Assembly (NCBI GenBank): GCA_947685225.1
Contig: CANTUV010000062.1
Coordinates: 13,102,501-13,166,500 of the forward strand
Length of the DNA: 64,000 nucleotides
Source of the DNA: Garcia nutans
Lineage: Eukaryota > Streptophyta > Magnoliopsida > Malpighiales > Euphorbiaceae
Direction of reading: 5' to 3'
Shown here: positions 1 to 13,041 of the stretch, piece after piece
Layout of the letters: every line of letters begins with the position of its first letter
How positions within the stretch are numbered: position 1 is the first letter of the stretch
Program-made: the position numbers and the translations under genes
The notes under the pieces: generated by a model
What the model was told of the DNA's origin: nothing
The model's input: only the letters and a program-made list of their open reading frames with translations
Database searches by the model: none

Positions 1-905
1 ATTATGTCACATACCTTTTGTCTTTTTGACATAAAAATTCTAATGGTGAGAATTATACATCTTCGAATCATTTTTCAAACAGCTCAAAAACTGCACCTAA
101 TTTTCTATATTTTTCATCTTCATCATGGCATGGTGTAATATGGTAAATACAATCATTGGATCCATTCCAACTACTGATAGAAGTTTGCATCTATAATCCT
201 TTTTAGCCAACATCCATCTAAATATACAATGGGGCTACATCCATCATTAAGCCCCTCCCTCAAAGCAGTCGAGTAAATGTCTGTTCCATCAAATAACCAT
301 TTTTCTTCTTTCATTTCAACTCTAGATCCAAGGTTGGACCTTAACAACTATAATATGCCATACTATACTGCTTCATCTCCATTTATCTTTCTCAGAGCTA
401 TGTTCCTTTCCCTTTATTCCTTCATTCTTGGAATAGTCATTTTGTAATCATTCGGCACTCTTATGATGACGGTAGTCATTAGCCAATTTGGATTCTCCCT
501 AATGTCATCAATGTACTGCTTGGCTAGCTATGATGAAGGTATATAGAAATTTGAATGAACTCTAAGCATATTTGTGTAATAAATTGGTTGTCCTCAACTA
601 GAAGGTGTTATCAATTAAATATTTCCTATCATTCTTAGTTGCATACAGTTTGAATTTGCAAGTTGGGTTCTTACAAACTGCCTCTACCATTAAATTATCA
701 TTCTTTTTAAAACCAAGTGTGAATTTATTCTTAATATTCCAACTCTTTACTACATCTTTAAACTCTTCCTTATCTTTGAATATCATACCCTTAGCAAAGG
801 TTAAATCATCCATGTCCTTGCTATTGTAAAACTCAGGCAATGAAATCTTTCCTTCACCTCAAATTTCTGGCTCACTTTGCAGTTCTTTACTGGGTTTATA
901 GTCAA
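1..905 (-). pseudogene. MuDR/MULE transposase fragment
   Basis: Read on the minus strand, the segment encodes the N-terminal DNA-binding region of a Mutator-like transposase (about 905-598, with KGMIFKDKEEFKDVVKSW and a C-x4-C pair typical of that domain). It continues into the start of the MULE transposase core (about 300-120), where GLNDGCSPIVYLDGCWLKK matches the family signature around the first catalytic Asp. MULE transposases cut and paste DNA in the nucleus and usually run 600-800 residues. The rest lies beyond the left window edge, so length and terminal repeats cannot be judged. Several in-frame stops (for example near positions 412 and 350) show that it is dead. The family call is secure from these motifs; the exact ends are not. 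Confidence 0.8.
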
Positions 906-2779
906 ACTCTATTTTTTGTTTTTAATTTCCATATCAAGGAGTTTCTAATTTAGGTTCACTTTTTCAAAGTTATATGCATAGAAAGTATGTTACTTGCTTT
1001 ATCATTTATATTCTCACTTATCCTCTTAGCCAAATTATAGTCTTCATCATCAAAATTCATATATGAATCTTTTGCATTGTCCTTTTAGGCAACCAAAATG
1101 AGAGGAGTGAAATGGTGTTTTTCAAAAATTAAAGCTAAAATAAAATTCTTTGCAAAAATAAAAGGATTTAGGATGAGAGAAATGAACATAAAGAATTTAT
1201 AGTAGTTTGAATTCAAACAATCTTATGTCTACTCCTTAACCACAAGTTGAGTATTTCACTATATAGGGTTTTTGCATGTTTAACCCTAACTCGGTGTTTT
1301 ACAAGCTCACATCATACTTTTACAATGGTTTGGGAATCCTCACAACCGAATAAGAGTTTTTTCCTTTGGCTTACTCTCTTGCCAATCTCACAAATATGGT
1401 GTTTAATTCTTACACCCAATACTCAAAATATAATTAATGAAAAATTAAGAATAAGGCAATTCAAGAAATCAATTTTTAAGAGTTTAGCTATATGATTCAT
1501 AAAAGTTGTAATAAATAAAGATTGGTGAAGTATTTATAGCCATCTAAAGACCAAAGAGATGTTGAAAAAGAGGGCTGAAAGATCAAACCTTCACCAACCA
1601 AAATCTCTTGGATTAAATGCTTGTTAAAGGACTTTCTCAGTTAAATTGCTTTAGGCCCAATCGAAAAGTTAAGAATATGGATGGACTAGGCTTGTCCCGG
1701 TTGGACTAATTGAGTTTGTGTCTCATGTTCCTCCAACGGCTAGTAAACATAGAAAACTTTAATTAGGCTGACAGATAACGATCGAATTTAACTTACTCTA
1801 TAACTCTAGTATGGTCAAACTTTCCTTTAATATGGTCAAGATATTTGAAGTTTTAGAATTATGCTCTTTTTGACATTGCCACATGTCACTCTCTTATTAG
1901 TTACTCAATTCGCACCTATATATTCTCTGACTAATTTAAATGTGCCAAGCAGACTATCTCTTGGTTTAGTCAAGCTTTTCTTAATCCATTGAAAGTTTGG
2001 TAGTGACTCTCAGTGGGAGCCTTACTAGAACTTTTAGACAATTCTTTTCAGCTTTGGTCTAGTTGTACCAATGTCTGTTTTGGGTGGGATATCCTGTCTC
2101 GCTGAAGTTTTATGAGTAACAACACAATGGGAATGTTCCTAGATAAATTTCAAGCTTCTTTTCAATATTTTTCTAGTTAGACTTTCTTTTATCCGAGCAG
2201 GATTTGGTGGTTCACTTAGAAATTAGGAGTGATGTTAGCTAGGATCCTTACTGTGTCACTTTCCTTTAGGAATTTATGCTATAGTCTAGTCAGTCTATAG
2301 ATAGTCTAGTTATAAGTAAGCTATTTTTATTAACTTTTTGAGTTTTGCATGTTTCTTACACAATAAGCCTTAATAACAACATTAGTTTTATTCAATTTGA
2401 TTGTCTAAGATCAAATAGAGTTTAGTAGGTTAAGGATTTGGCTAACATTTTGCATATGTGTCAACATACTATATCAGAAATTTCAGGCTTCATACAAAAT
2501 CCCATATTAGTTTCTTTTACAAAAATCCCATATTCATTCTAGACCTTAATAGTTTAGACATCTATTACACTTTCAAGTTCATTCCAGACTTTAGTAGGCT
2601 AGGCATATACTACCTTTTAGGTTCATCTAGGACAACAGGTTAGACATCTGATGACTCTAGTCCTTCAAGAAACTATTTGATTTTGAAGTAGATAACCTAC
2701 CTCTATTATTTGCAAGTTGAATGGGTGTCATATTGGTGGAGGTTTCTCCTACATGCCTTTTTTCTACTTGTTGGCATTG
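906..2779. other. Unassigned AT-rich region
   Basis: No coding sequence, LTR end or primer site could be recognised here. The only internal structure is a degenerate repeat at about 2532-2660, where units of roughly 40-45 bp beginning TTCATTC and containing TAGAC and ATCTATTAC-like words recur about three times. The part next to 905 may be the 5' flank of the MULE. A diverged transposon relic is likely but not shown. Confidence 0.4.
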
Positions 2780-4642
2780 TGTGAGAGGAGATTTTTGCTC
2801 TCATCTTCTAGTAAAATGGTTCTTGCAGCTTTGGTACTATTAAGCTCAGAGCCTTAGAGAACATGGGCCTAAACCCAGAGAAATGGAGTTGCCACCCGAA
2901 TGGGCCGAGAAAGAAAAGAAAGGGGTGGATGACTCATATCCTAAGGAATCTCGAATCCCCTATTGGGTTAGAAAGTTAGGTATGCATGGGAAGGTGAGAA
3001 TGACCCAACACTACCATAGCACCAGGTTCGTTGGAACCGGCCTCCTTTTTAGGTTTAAATGTTATTAAATTCTTGATTATTATAATACCATCCATATTAC
3101 ATGCAATAATAATAAATAAATACTTATTGCATTAAAATCAAAGCAACCAAATAAAATGGGCATCCATACAAGATGAAAACATGCCCTTACAATGTCCAAT
3201 ATCCAAAATATAAGTAAATAAATAGGACACCCACAAATTGATAGAAACGTGTTCCCTACATTAATCTTTAAAATTAAAATAATTAAAATAAACAAGGTAC
3301 CCACGGCATGGAAACATGTCTTTTACATTTTAAAATCCAAATACCAAAATAAACACAAATCCATAAATGTATAAATAATCATCATACAAAGAATCATAGA
3401 ATTATGGCTTAATTGAAAGGAAATAAATATTAATAACAAAAATTGCAAACCACAAATAAATATTAACCCATTAACGTAATATAGGGTGCCCTTGAAAGAA
3501 AAACGATTTATAAAATAAGTTTTGTTGGGAATTAAGGATTGGTTGTGGAATTAGGGTTTTAATATTTACTGAAGGTTTTAATTATAAAATTAGGGTTAAC
3601 AATTTAGGGTTGTGCATGGGCCGATTTGGTCCAGAGATATAAAAATCTCCAAAATGGAATTGAAGTTTGGAGATTTTAAAATAATTGAAACTGGAACTGA
3701 ACCGAAATATAAAATATCCGTATTATATTGATCCGAAACAAATCAGTATGGTTCAGTTCGGACATTCGATTCTAATGTAGCGGTTCCAATTATAAACAGA
3801 GACGGAGATTTAGAGATTTGAAATTATTTTTTCTCAAATTTAAGTAATAAAATAATATTTAATTATTTTAGCCATAAAAAAATAGAAAATTAAGTTAAAC
3901 TCCAACATCCATAATATAAAACTATTCATAAAACTAAAAATTTTAACATTTAGTATCAAATAAAATTATCTAAACTCCAATATCCACATTATAAATAATT
4001 CATAAAATTAAAATGTCCAACATCTAGCATCAAATAATATTGTCTAATTTCTAAATAATTACAAATTTTAAATAAAATGGGTAAGCAATTCATCATTACT
4101 CATTAGTATTAATTATTGTTAACATTCATACTCATTATTGTTATTGAAAACTACTAATATTATTACATTGAGTTACTTTATTAAGTACAAATTATTATAA
4201 TTAGCATAAATTACTATCATTAGTACTAGTGGTAGTAATTATTCATATAATTTGTTAATAAATTATATTTAGTTATAAAATTTAAATTTAAATTGAAATT
4301 AAGAAATTAATTATTTAATTAGATTTTTTATTTGCTTATGTTTAAGTTAATGCTTATGAACCACCAATTCGATATGGAGGCCTTCAATGTCAAATTGGTG
4401 CCAATTAAAATATGAAAGCCCTACATATCAAATTGGTGGGCTCCCATATCGAATTGGTGACCACCAATTCGATATGAGGCAAAGCCCATATCAAATTGGA
4501 AAGGACCGAATTGATTTTAACTATATTGGCCCAATTTTAGATTTTAACTGACCTAATTCAAGCTTTAAATATTTAAAATTGATTTAATTTAGCCCTTTTT
4601 ATTGGAATAAGACTAGCTTAGAGCCAAAATTAAGGGTTTACA
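2780..4642 (-). repeat. Ogre/Tat-like LTR, copy 1
   Basis: It begins TGTGAGAGGAG and ends AAGGGTTTACA, so it has TG...CA ends. It matches the LTRs starting at 13773, 29450, 33116 and 41818, most clearly in the first 350 bp (the 'gccttagagaacatgggcct' block followed by TTGGAACCGGCC). On the minus strand it is followed on its U3 side by internal sequence with a polypurine-like run, so it is a 3' LTR. It is the most diverged copy and carries its own inverted-repeat array at 4365-4500. No partner LTR or target-site duplication was found. Confidence 0.8.
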
Positions 4643-5109
4643 GTTTTACCCCCTTGCTTGAACTATCTTGAATTCATTAAGAGAGTGAAAAGCAATATGA
4701 CTTTGAGCTGATATTGGATAAGGATGAGTTTTGGACCTGGGAATTAGTTTAGGTTCTGGACCCAAAATTGAACTTGGGTTTTGGACTTGATATTGTATTT
4801 GGGTTATGGACCCAAAATTGAACTTGGATTTTGGACCCAATACTGGATTTGGATTCTAGACCCAAGACTAAATTTAGGTTTTGGACCTAAGATTGGATTT
4901 TGGGTTCTAGACCAGAGGTTGAATTTGGGTTTTGGACTCGAGATTGAATTTTAGATTCTAGACCCAAGACTAAATTTGGGTTCTAGTCTCGAGATTAAAT
5001 TTAGACTCTGGACTCGAGAATGGATTTGGGTTCTAGGCCGGAGGTTGGTTTGGTTTCTGGACTTGATGCTAGATTTGGGTTTCGGACTGGAGGTTGTTTT
5101 TTTATCATT
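4643..5109 (-). repeat. 3' UTR tandem repeats of Ogre-like copy 1
   Basis: Directly after the LTR end lies GTTTTACCCCCTTGCTTGAA, a degraded form of the polypurine-tract region seen in the other copies. It is followed by about 370 bp of imperfect tandem units built on 'ttggacccaaaattgaattt' (about 4720-5095). The block ends near 5109, where sequence typical of an Athila LTR takes over. The rest of the Ogre-like element is absent. Confidence 0.7.
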
Positions 5110-7138
5110 TGTGTATTTATTTTTAGTGTAATTTTATTGGCTTTTGATTGATGCTTCTTTAAATTTGTGCTTAGGTTTGTTTGAAGTGTTTGATCTAGGT
5201 TGAAGTGCAAAATAATGGTTCTTTAACTCAATTTTGATTTATCAAAATGGTAGAAAAGCATGAGACATGGCCAAGACACTTCATGGCTTAGTCGTGTCCC
5301 TCATAAAAGGCAAGAAAGACAAGGCACAAGTAGGATACTGCTAGGACAAATTTGTCTTGGCCATGTCTCTAAGAGGAATTGGGCAGAGGCTGACACATTC
5401 AAGAGAGACGGCCGAGCTACTGACCGTGTCACATGACAAGGCCAGGGCCTTGGCCGTATCCCACCTGGAGATCACCAAGAAAAGTAGACAAAAGCAGAGA
5501 GGCAGTATAGAACACAGTTAAGACACACAACTAAGCCACTGGCCCTGTCACATGATACGGTAAAGGCCTTGGCCATGTCTCACTTGAAGAATAAAGCAAA
5601 GAGAAGAGTAAGAAGAGAGACAGGAGAGAACACATTTAAGAGACACGGCCAATCCACTGGCCATGTCACATGACACAGCCAGGGCCTTGGCCATGTTCCA
5701 CTTGAAGAAGAAAGAAGTGTTAGAAGTAGCCATGGACATGGCCACATGGCTTGGCTGTGTCCATAAGAAAATGAATGACCTGGCCAAGTCACTCATGACT
5801 TGGCCATATCTAATATGGTTCCTTTGAATTATTTTGCACAAAGTGAGGGACAAATGGGGAACAAAAGACTCTTTCTTTTTTAAAAAAGAAATATTAAAAA
5901 TGAGTAAAAGGTGGATAGATTTATGGAAAGAAATATTAAAAAAAAGAAAAAGAGGGAGACAAAGAGTAGTGTGTGAGTTGGTAAGACATGCTTGGTGTAT
6001 TAAAAATTTAAAAAGAATTGGAAGTGCAGGGAGATGGAACATACATACACATTGGGCTTAATTGAGGGGCATCTAGTTCTTAGTTTTGTTCTTGTTTTAG
6101 GGAGAGAAGACATCATTCTCTCTTCATCCTCCATTTCCATCTTCCACTTCTTCCATAGACAAGACTTAATCAAGTTTGGGGATTAAATTGGGTAAACAAG
6201 CTCTTTAGAAGATTAGGGTTTGAAGAAAGCTTGATTGGAGTTTTAAGCTTGAGAGAGTTACCATTCCATCTATCAAGAAGAGAGCCATTGATTAAAGAGG
6301 GATTGAAAGTTCTTCATCATACATCAAGGCGGAAGCTAGGAGGAAGACAAGTAGTTTAACTATTGGCATCTACAAGGGGTTTTTCATATTCTCTCTTTTA
6401 ATTCATTTCGAGATTGTTGTTGTTTGTTAAAAAATATTAATATTTCAACGGACAATTGTGATTTGATGTATACCAAGTTGAATATTTATTTTAAATTAAT
6501 GATGATGAGCTAATTTACTCATGCCTAGAGTTTGTAGTAGATTTGATTGAATGACTTGATTAGATATTTTCATTAATATACCTTGTTATTAGTTGATTGT
6601 ATTAGAATGAATGTTAGGTTGATAGATTAGCTACCTATTGATCTCTAGATATTGAATGAAGGACCGAGAGGTGAAATTTTGTTATTGGAATTATGCATTC
6701 AACTACCCTCAGAATGAATTAGAAATATAAGTTCTAGGGTTTTATTAATTTGCAAATTTAAAACAATTGGTTGTTATTAATTCATGAATGTGAAAACTAA
6801 TGAATTGGTAATTACTAATTAAACTCAAGGAAAAAATTAAAATACAAGGTTATATTAATAGATAATTTGAGAATTAAGCTTTGATTAAGTTGATCTACAA
6901 CCCTATGTACCATTCCTAGAATTGAAATAATCTTGCATAACCATTACACGCCTTACTTTTAATTTTAATTGCTTTTCACCACTTTTCAAACGTCACACTC
7001 TTGTTTTTAAATTTATTTGTTAATCAAACTATTGTAAAATAATTCCTTCCTTGTGAGACAACCTTGGGGCAATCACCATTGGTACAACTACCATGTATAC
7101 TTGTGAGTGTCACTTTGTAGTAGTGTTAATAGAGTGCA
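5110..7138 (+). repeat. Athila-like 5' LTR (approximate left end)
   Basis: This is placed as an LTR because a tRNA-Asp primer site and Athila gag follow directly. The right end GAGTGCA is at 7138. The left end is uncertain (5110-5215); TGTGTATTT at 5110 is the best TG start. The U3 part (5255-5800) is packed with short opposed repeats of the type ACACGGCC and GGCCGTGTC. The stretch 6090-6400 is a CT/GA-rich leader. The partner 3' LTR has been lost to the left of 9050. Confidence 0.65.
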
Positions 7139-7147
7139 ATAAGTTTT

Positions 7148-7165
7148 TGGCGCCGTTATCGGGGA
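7148..7165 (+). other. Primer binding site, tRNA-Asp type (Athila)
   Basis: TGGCGCCGTTATCGGGGA lies 9 nt after the LTR end. It matches, with one difference, the primer site known for the Athila lineage, complementary to the 3' end of tRNA-Asp. It fixes the element as plus-strand and Athila-like. Confidence 0.85.
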
Positions 7166-7257
7166 AGGCAATTGTTGTTAATGGTGTGATTCTTTTATTT
7201 TAATTTTTTAATTGTTTAAAGTGTTTTTGCTTGAATTACTAAGATTTTATTGTGAGG

Positions 7258-8165
7258 ATGCAATTTTCAAGGCATGAGGGAGTTTATGATATGAATGCTA
7301 ATTCTGAAATGCATGGCAATTAGCAGAATTAACAAGTCAACTTAAGATGCTAAATGCAAGAGGAAGAGTACCTATGCCTACTCGTGAAGTATGTCCAGCA
7401 TGTGGCATTGTAAGACATGGTGCAAACATTGTCTATTTTTGTTTTGAACAATACTAAGAGGGGTAAGAGGAAGCATATGCCTTTGAAAGTTTCCAGCCAA
7501 GGGGTAAAAATGACCTATATTCCAATCCTTATAATCCAAGTTGGAGAAACTATCCAAATGTTTCTTAGAAAAATCAACAGCAAATTCCACCTCAATAATT
7601 TTTTCTGCCTTATCAAAGAAGTTTTTACTTTCAAGGACAATTCTCAAATCAAGATAAACTTAAGAAACTCACATTGGAAGATAATTTGAATGCATTTATT
7701 CAAATTAGCACACAAAATCAAGATCAATTAAAGAAACCCACATTAGAAGATAATTTGAATGCTTTCAATCAAATTAGCACACAAAATCAGGAAGGGAGCA
7801 ATAAAAGGTTTGATTCTTTGGAGGCATCATTGAAGAAGGTGGAAACTCAAGTTGGGAAATTGGCAAATCAACTCCAAGCACACTAAAAAGTGGAATCTCC
7901 TAGCTAATTAGAGCAAGCCAATGCAATCACAATTTTGAGGAGTGAAAAGGTAATATATAACAAATTTTGTGATTCCTTTGATGAAGGTACTAATCAAGAA
8001 GAAAATGATGAGGAGATACAACCCAACATAGAGGAACCAAGTCAATCAAAGGAGGAGGAGAATTTGAAAGCATTAACCTCACCAAAATTGCATGAGCTTC
8101 CAAATCCTTATATGCCACCAATTCCATTCCCAAGTATATTGAAGGATGAGAAGCAAGGTAAGTAA
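7258..8165 (+). pseudogene. Athila-like gag, C-terminal part, degraded
   Basis: The reading frame shows landmarks of Athila gag in order: an SQLKMLNARG segment, a cysteine cluster CPACGIVRHGAN, a YSNPYNPSWRNYPN box, a helical stretch ending KKVETQVGKLANQLQ, and AITILRSEK, which corresponds to the family's AITLRSGK. Gag forms the cytoplasmic particle that packages element RNA. Stops interrupt it near 7455 and at 7884, and a frameshift lies before 7640. A 69-bp in-frame tandem duplication (7662-7730 and 7731-7799) repeats 23 codons containing LEDNLNAF. The N-terminal capsid part is missing. Confidence 0.75.
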
Positions 8166-8706
8166 CTTTCTGAAATCTATAACATTCACTCCAAAAAAGA
8201 TAGTGAAGATGAGCTTGAGATGACCATGACCTTGCAAGAAGAGCATGAAATATCCAATTTAGAAACTGAGTACAAGTTAATTTTAGATGCTGAGGTTGTT
8301 GAGAGGGGACTTGAGATTGTTAAAGTGAATGAAGAAGAGATTCAACCAAACTTGGTTGAACTTAAAAAGATCCCAAAACATTTAAAATATGTTTTCATTG
8401 GGGAGAACAGTATGCAACCAATGATCATCTGTTCCACTCTCGGTGGTGAGGAAGAGCAAAAAATGGATATAAACATGTTGCAAACTGAAAAAGGTTTTTA
8501 CCAAGTTCCTATAGCATTGGAGGAGCACCCGAAGACAACCTTCACATGTCCCCTTTGGACATTTGCTCTTCAAAGGAAGCTATTTAGGCTCTACAATACA
8601 CCGGGTACCTTCCGGAGTTGTATGCTATTCATCTTTTCAAACATGGGTGACAAATTCACTAAGGATGGAAGTAGCACTTCATATCGCATATGGAACAATA
8701 GAAAGT
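8166..8706 (+). pseudogene. Athila-like pol remnant with internal deletion of RT
   Basis: In the same reading direction after gag, the segment LKYVFIGENSMQPMIICSTL (about 8380-8445) matches the linker before reverse transcriptase in Athila polyproteins. The text then jumps to GFYQVPIALEEHPKTTFTCP (about 8492-8550) and TPGTFRSCM, which belong to RT motifs much further downstream. Protease, the first RT blocks, RNase H and integrase are therefore deleted. The surviving frame (8220-8708) is open for 162 codons but cannot make a functional enzyme. Confidence 0.7.
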
Positions 8707-9049
8707 AGGTTTCATCTGAACTCTTCTCTTTTAATTTATACATGCTCACATTAGGGACAATGTGAATCTTTAAGTGTAGGGTACAGTTTTTACTTTTAAC
8801 TTATCTTTGTCTAAGTTTAGTTAATATTTTTCTTTGAATAAATGAATTTTAAAAAGTTCAATTGTTATAAGATTGTTGATAGATGACTTTGAATTTTTGA
8901 AGCATGAATTTGAGAAGTGATTAGAATTGGTGCTTATTGTCAATTTTAATGGTTATTCATTGCATCACATTTAAACTTGTGAGAAATTGAGCCTATGAAG
9001 TTGGATACCATCTTATTATTTTTTTTTTGTGAACATCTTTGATTGATGA
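8707..9049 (+). other. Athila-like 3' non-coding tail
   Basis: The sequence ACATTAGGGACAATGTG followed by TTTAAGTGTAGGG (about 8750-8781) resembles the conserved box after pol in Athila elements. The tail runs to 9049, where a different LTR begins abruptly, so the 3' LTR was removed or displaced. A run of T at 9019-9028 is the only other feature. Confidence 0.55.
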
Positions 9050-9784
9050 TGTAACACCCCTATACCCCATATACATACACCACATATACTCTCAATATGT
9101 AATATACGTATACCGAATATAAGGATGTCACAGTCTAATTGAAGTAAACCAATCCTTAAAACTTTAACATCAAATCATTATTATAAATAATAATAGTAAA
9201 ACATCCTTTGTTAAAATACATTTACATATATCTTCATTACATTAAAAGTTTATCCAAAATATTTGTTTAATAAGCAGCAGAAAATGTAGTGGAATATACA
9301 TATGTATACATCAAAAATAATATTTACAAAAATATAGAGTTTATACATGCTTGGCAGTTTGTCTCTGTGGAAAAATTCATCAGAGTTTTGTCTGTAATTT
9401 GGACGTTCCCAAAATTCAATAAAACTCAACCTGCATAAAACAAGCACTCCAAATAAAATCAATTCACCATTTCACCAATACTTCTCAATTTCTCCATATT
9501 TTCTGAAAATACTTATATATAGGTATATATATGAACATCACATATAAGATCTCATCTTAAACAAATTATTCAAATCATTCTTTACAATTTACATTATATA
9601 CTTCCAAAAACATATCATAACATATATAATATCAAAATACATTGTAATATCAAATATCTACATGCCAGCAACTGGCTTTGATCTTGATGTACCCAAAAAT
9701 AACTCTTCAAGCTCAATAAATACAAACTTAGACCTGACCAGGTCTAATAGAACTCTCCGGCTCTACCAAATCATCCATGACACC
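9050..9784 (-). repeat. Chromovirus-like LTR fragment
   Basis: It starts TGTAACACCCC, the complement of the GGTGTTACA 3' end of this LTR family. It matches 11949-12540 and 24075-24660, for example in the shared stretch GTTTTGTCTGTAATTTGGAC. It is cut off at 9784 by the next LTR end in the same orientation, just before the conserved hairpin block, so only about 735 bp of a roughly 3 kb LTR remain. Confidence 0.7.
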
Positions 9785-10338
9785 TGTAACACCCCTATAC
9801 CCTGTATACGTACACAGCATGCTAATACGATCGTAATATGCGTATACTGAATATAGAAATGCCACGATTTACTAAACAAACGACTCATTTTTTTTTACAA
9901 AAATATACATAAACTTAAACACAATAAATACAACCTTCATTTAATACGCAGTGGAAAATATAGTAATATTTACAAATACAATTACATCAAAAACAAATTT
10001 TACAAAATATAAAGTTTATACATATTTGGCAGTCAGTCTTTGATCTTTAAGCTCACTATCCACACTTCAGAATCTAAACTTGACTTGGCCTAGAGGAACT
10101 CTCCAGTTCTACCCTGTCACCTACGCGATGAACCACAATCGCGCTAAGCCATAGACTTAGTGGTATAAACCACAATGATAATATGTTTCAATGCAATGCC
10201 AATATCATATGTTCAAACATTATAAACAATACATAAGAATATCACATTTCAAAGTCTTACATTGAATCCCATTATTCATTTGATTCACTATTTATAAATC
10301 ACATTTCAACAAAGACAAGCATGGGCCCAAAAGACACT

Positions 10339-10756
10339 AATATGTTATTCAAAATTTAGAGTTACTACTTTGGTCTATAATCATAATCATCAAGCCTGTA
10401 GGCGATATATATATATATATATATCTCTATCCATGGATAGGGTAACAGACCCAGTCTCTTGGACCTCAACCCGACTACCCGAGGAGATCCTCAACCCGGC
10501 AAGACTGTTACCAAAACAAATGTAACAGACCCAGTCTCTTGGACCTCAACCTGACTAAACTCAAGGAGATCCTCAACCTGGCAAGACTATTACTGTTTTT
10601 GAGGCTTATGACCCAGTCTTTTCACCCCAAAAACATCATATTTCACATATTTCACATTTATCAACTGGAATCGGCTTACGACCCGGTCTTTTCACCTATC
10701 CAGTGATTCATAGGCATGCCACCAAACTCAGAACTCTGAAAGTTGAATAACATATC
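10339..10756 (-). repeat. Inverted-repeat-bounded LTR cassette (418 bp)
   Basis: The left arm 10339-10363 and right arm 10732-10756 are complementary over 25 bp with few mismatches. The cores are TATGTTATTCAAA and TTGAATAACATA outside, and AGAGTT and AACTCT inside. The interior holds two copies of a roughly 80 bp unit with CTTGGACCTCAACC, an AT microsatellite and the palindrome GGCATGCC next to one arm. Confidence 0.8.
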
Positions 10757-11346
10757 AAGCCCATAATTATTTCATTTATCTCTTTATCAATCTCTTTCTC
10801 AATTCATTTCTCATTTCATATTCCATAACCAAATAGGCAACCATGCCCCAATTATTTCATTTACATTGTCATAGCCAACCACAATGGCTTTATGTCACAT
10901 AATATCTCAATTCACATTAAGGCAATTCATCATTAAAGTATTCATAATCAATTGCATTGAACATACATTTTGAATGATTATCATAGCTTTCACATTTCAT
11001 ATTCAATCCTATCATTATATATTTAAAATCTTCAACATACACTCCACCAAGTTCACATTATGCAAAACATAACATTATTCATATGCATCAACAATGCAAT
11101 AAGTTACTTAGCACATTTATAACCAAATGTGTTAAGTCTCAAGATCATATAATGTATGCAATAATGTATGGTTTGTACTTACCTCCTCAAGAGCAATCAC
11201 TCCACACCAAACTCCTCTTCCAAGAATCCTTCAACACTTGGATTATGGCAACTCAATTTTCTTCAAAATCTAAACCAAAGGTAATCATACACACTCACTT
11301 AGAGATACACATAAGATAATAAAGCTAAGAACCAACTAGGGCAAAC

Positions 11347-11645
11347 TCTAAACATGACACGCTCAACAACACGGGCGTGTCCCTGACCATGCCCTAACTC
11401 CACAACATAGAAGCTTTGACACGCTTAGAACCACGGGCGTGTCACTGAACGTGTAATACATTCTGTCTCACAGAAACATTGACACGTCCAGCAACATGGG
11501 TGTGTTCAAGGCCGTGCCAATCCTTCACCCATATAGTAGCTATGACACGCTCAGTGACATGGGCGTGTCACTGCTTGTGTCACCCATCCAAGAACACAGA
11601 ACTAACGACACGCCTAACAACCTGGCCGTGCTCCTGGGTGTGTCA
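11347..11645. repeat. GACACG/CGTGTC opposed-repeat array
   Basis: About five spaced copies of GACACG alternate with CGTGTC (for example ACACGGGCGTGTCC near 11370), forming a series of short hairpins inside an LTR. Similar arrays occur at 5255-5800, 45357-45606 and 51589-51838. Confidence 0.75.
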
Positions 11646-12768
11646 GGCCAAAAATCCAGATTCCGGCAACAACAACAACACATTCAACAATCCTCTTTCT
11701 TTCACCATTAACCACTTCAAACAAACTTAATTAAACACACCCAAAAACCATAACAAACTTGCAAAAACACCAAAACAACTCAAATCATACATCAAACATA
11801 AATCATAATCATCATCACAAACCCAAAACATGCTAGTCTCATCTACAGGGGTCCTGCTATAGTTTATTGTGTGGGATTTCAAAACCAAACAAATAAAAAT
11901 GAATTAAACAATACAGATGATCAATAAAATGTAATTAAAATGAGTTAATGTAACACCATTATACCCTATATACGTACAATACATATTTTCAACATATGTA
12001 AAATACATATATATGATACAAAAATGTCACAGACCGGTTTAATAAAAATTTTCACATTTTTTATTTAAAATTTCAAATACTAAATATATAAAATTAAATA
12101 GTGTATAAATATTCTTTAGTTGTTATAAGAACCAAAAATAAATATTTTATATGAAAATCTCTGAAAAAAATTCGCCAGAGTTTTGTCTGTAATTTGGACA
12201 TCCCAAAATTTATCAATTACACAACCTGCAAAAAAAACACCTCCAATAAACAATAAACCATATCTTCACCTCAACTTCTAAATTTTTCAACAATTTTCTC
12301 AAAATATTTATATATATATATATATATATATAATTTAGAACACATTTAAACCCCCCATTTTAAATAACTTAACCCAAACATTCTTTATAGTTTACAATAC
12401 ATAAAATTCAAAAATATGATATAATATGCATAATACCCAAAATATACAATAACATAAAATACATACATGTTGTTGATAATGATTCCGATCTTGATATCAA
12501 CTCTACAAGTACAATCACAAGTCTATACCCGACCTGGTCTAGAAGAACTCTCCGGCTTAGTCGAATCTACCCTATCACCTGGGCGATGTAAACAATCGCG
12601 CTAAGTCAAATGCCTAGTAATACAAACTTGATAATAATTAAACTCAAATGCAATACCAATGCACAATGCATATGGATATCACATCATTCTATTTTCTCAT
12701 ACTTTTCAAATATTTTACAATCCACAATTCACACAAAAATAAACACAAAAATGGGCTCAAAGATAACT

Positions 12769-13041
12769 AATATGTTATTCAAATTTCAGAGTTATTGTTT
12801 TGGTCTATAATGATACCATGTGTCTAGCCCCGTAGGTAAAATATTATTGTAATAGTCCAACTAGATCTGAGCTTACGACCCAGTCATTTCACCCAGCCCA
12901 GCTTCAAGGACTTATTTTTGAGGCTTACGACCAGGTCATTTCACCTCAAAAATAGTTTCACAGTGACGCCCAGCGTCTAGCCCGTAGGCAAATCATAGGC
13001 ATGCCGCCAAACACAGAACTCTAAAAATTGAATAACATACT
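12769..13041 (-). repeat. Inverted-repeat-bounded LTR cassette (273 bp)
   Basis: Arms 12769-12793 and 13017-13041 are complementary at 22 of 25 positions. The interior contains repeats of a GCTTACGACC...TCATTTCACC unit and the GGCATGCC palindrome beside one arm. Confidence 0.8.

Larger units (their letters stand above)
9785..11948 (-). repeat. Second chromovirus-like LTR, incomplete (distal end uncertain)
   Basis: It starts TGTAACACCCC at 9785. In minus orientation it is closest to the LTR of the element at 54206, sharing the duplicated block with GACTGGGTCTGTTAC (plus 10441-10620 against 56337-56490) and the GCGCGATTGT hairpin (10125-10150). It carries an inverted-repeat cassette at 10339-10756 and an array of GACACG...CGTGTC repeats at 11347-11645. 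No U3 terminus is seen before 11948. The last 90 bp (about 11855-11948) may belong to the sequence into which the next element inserted. Confidence 0.6.
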
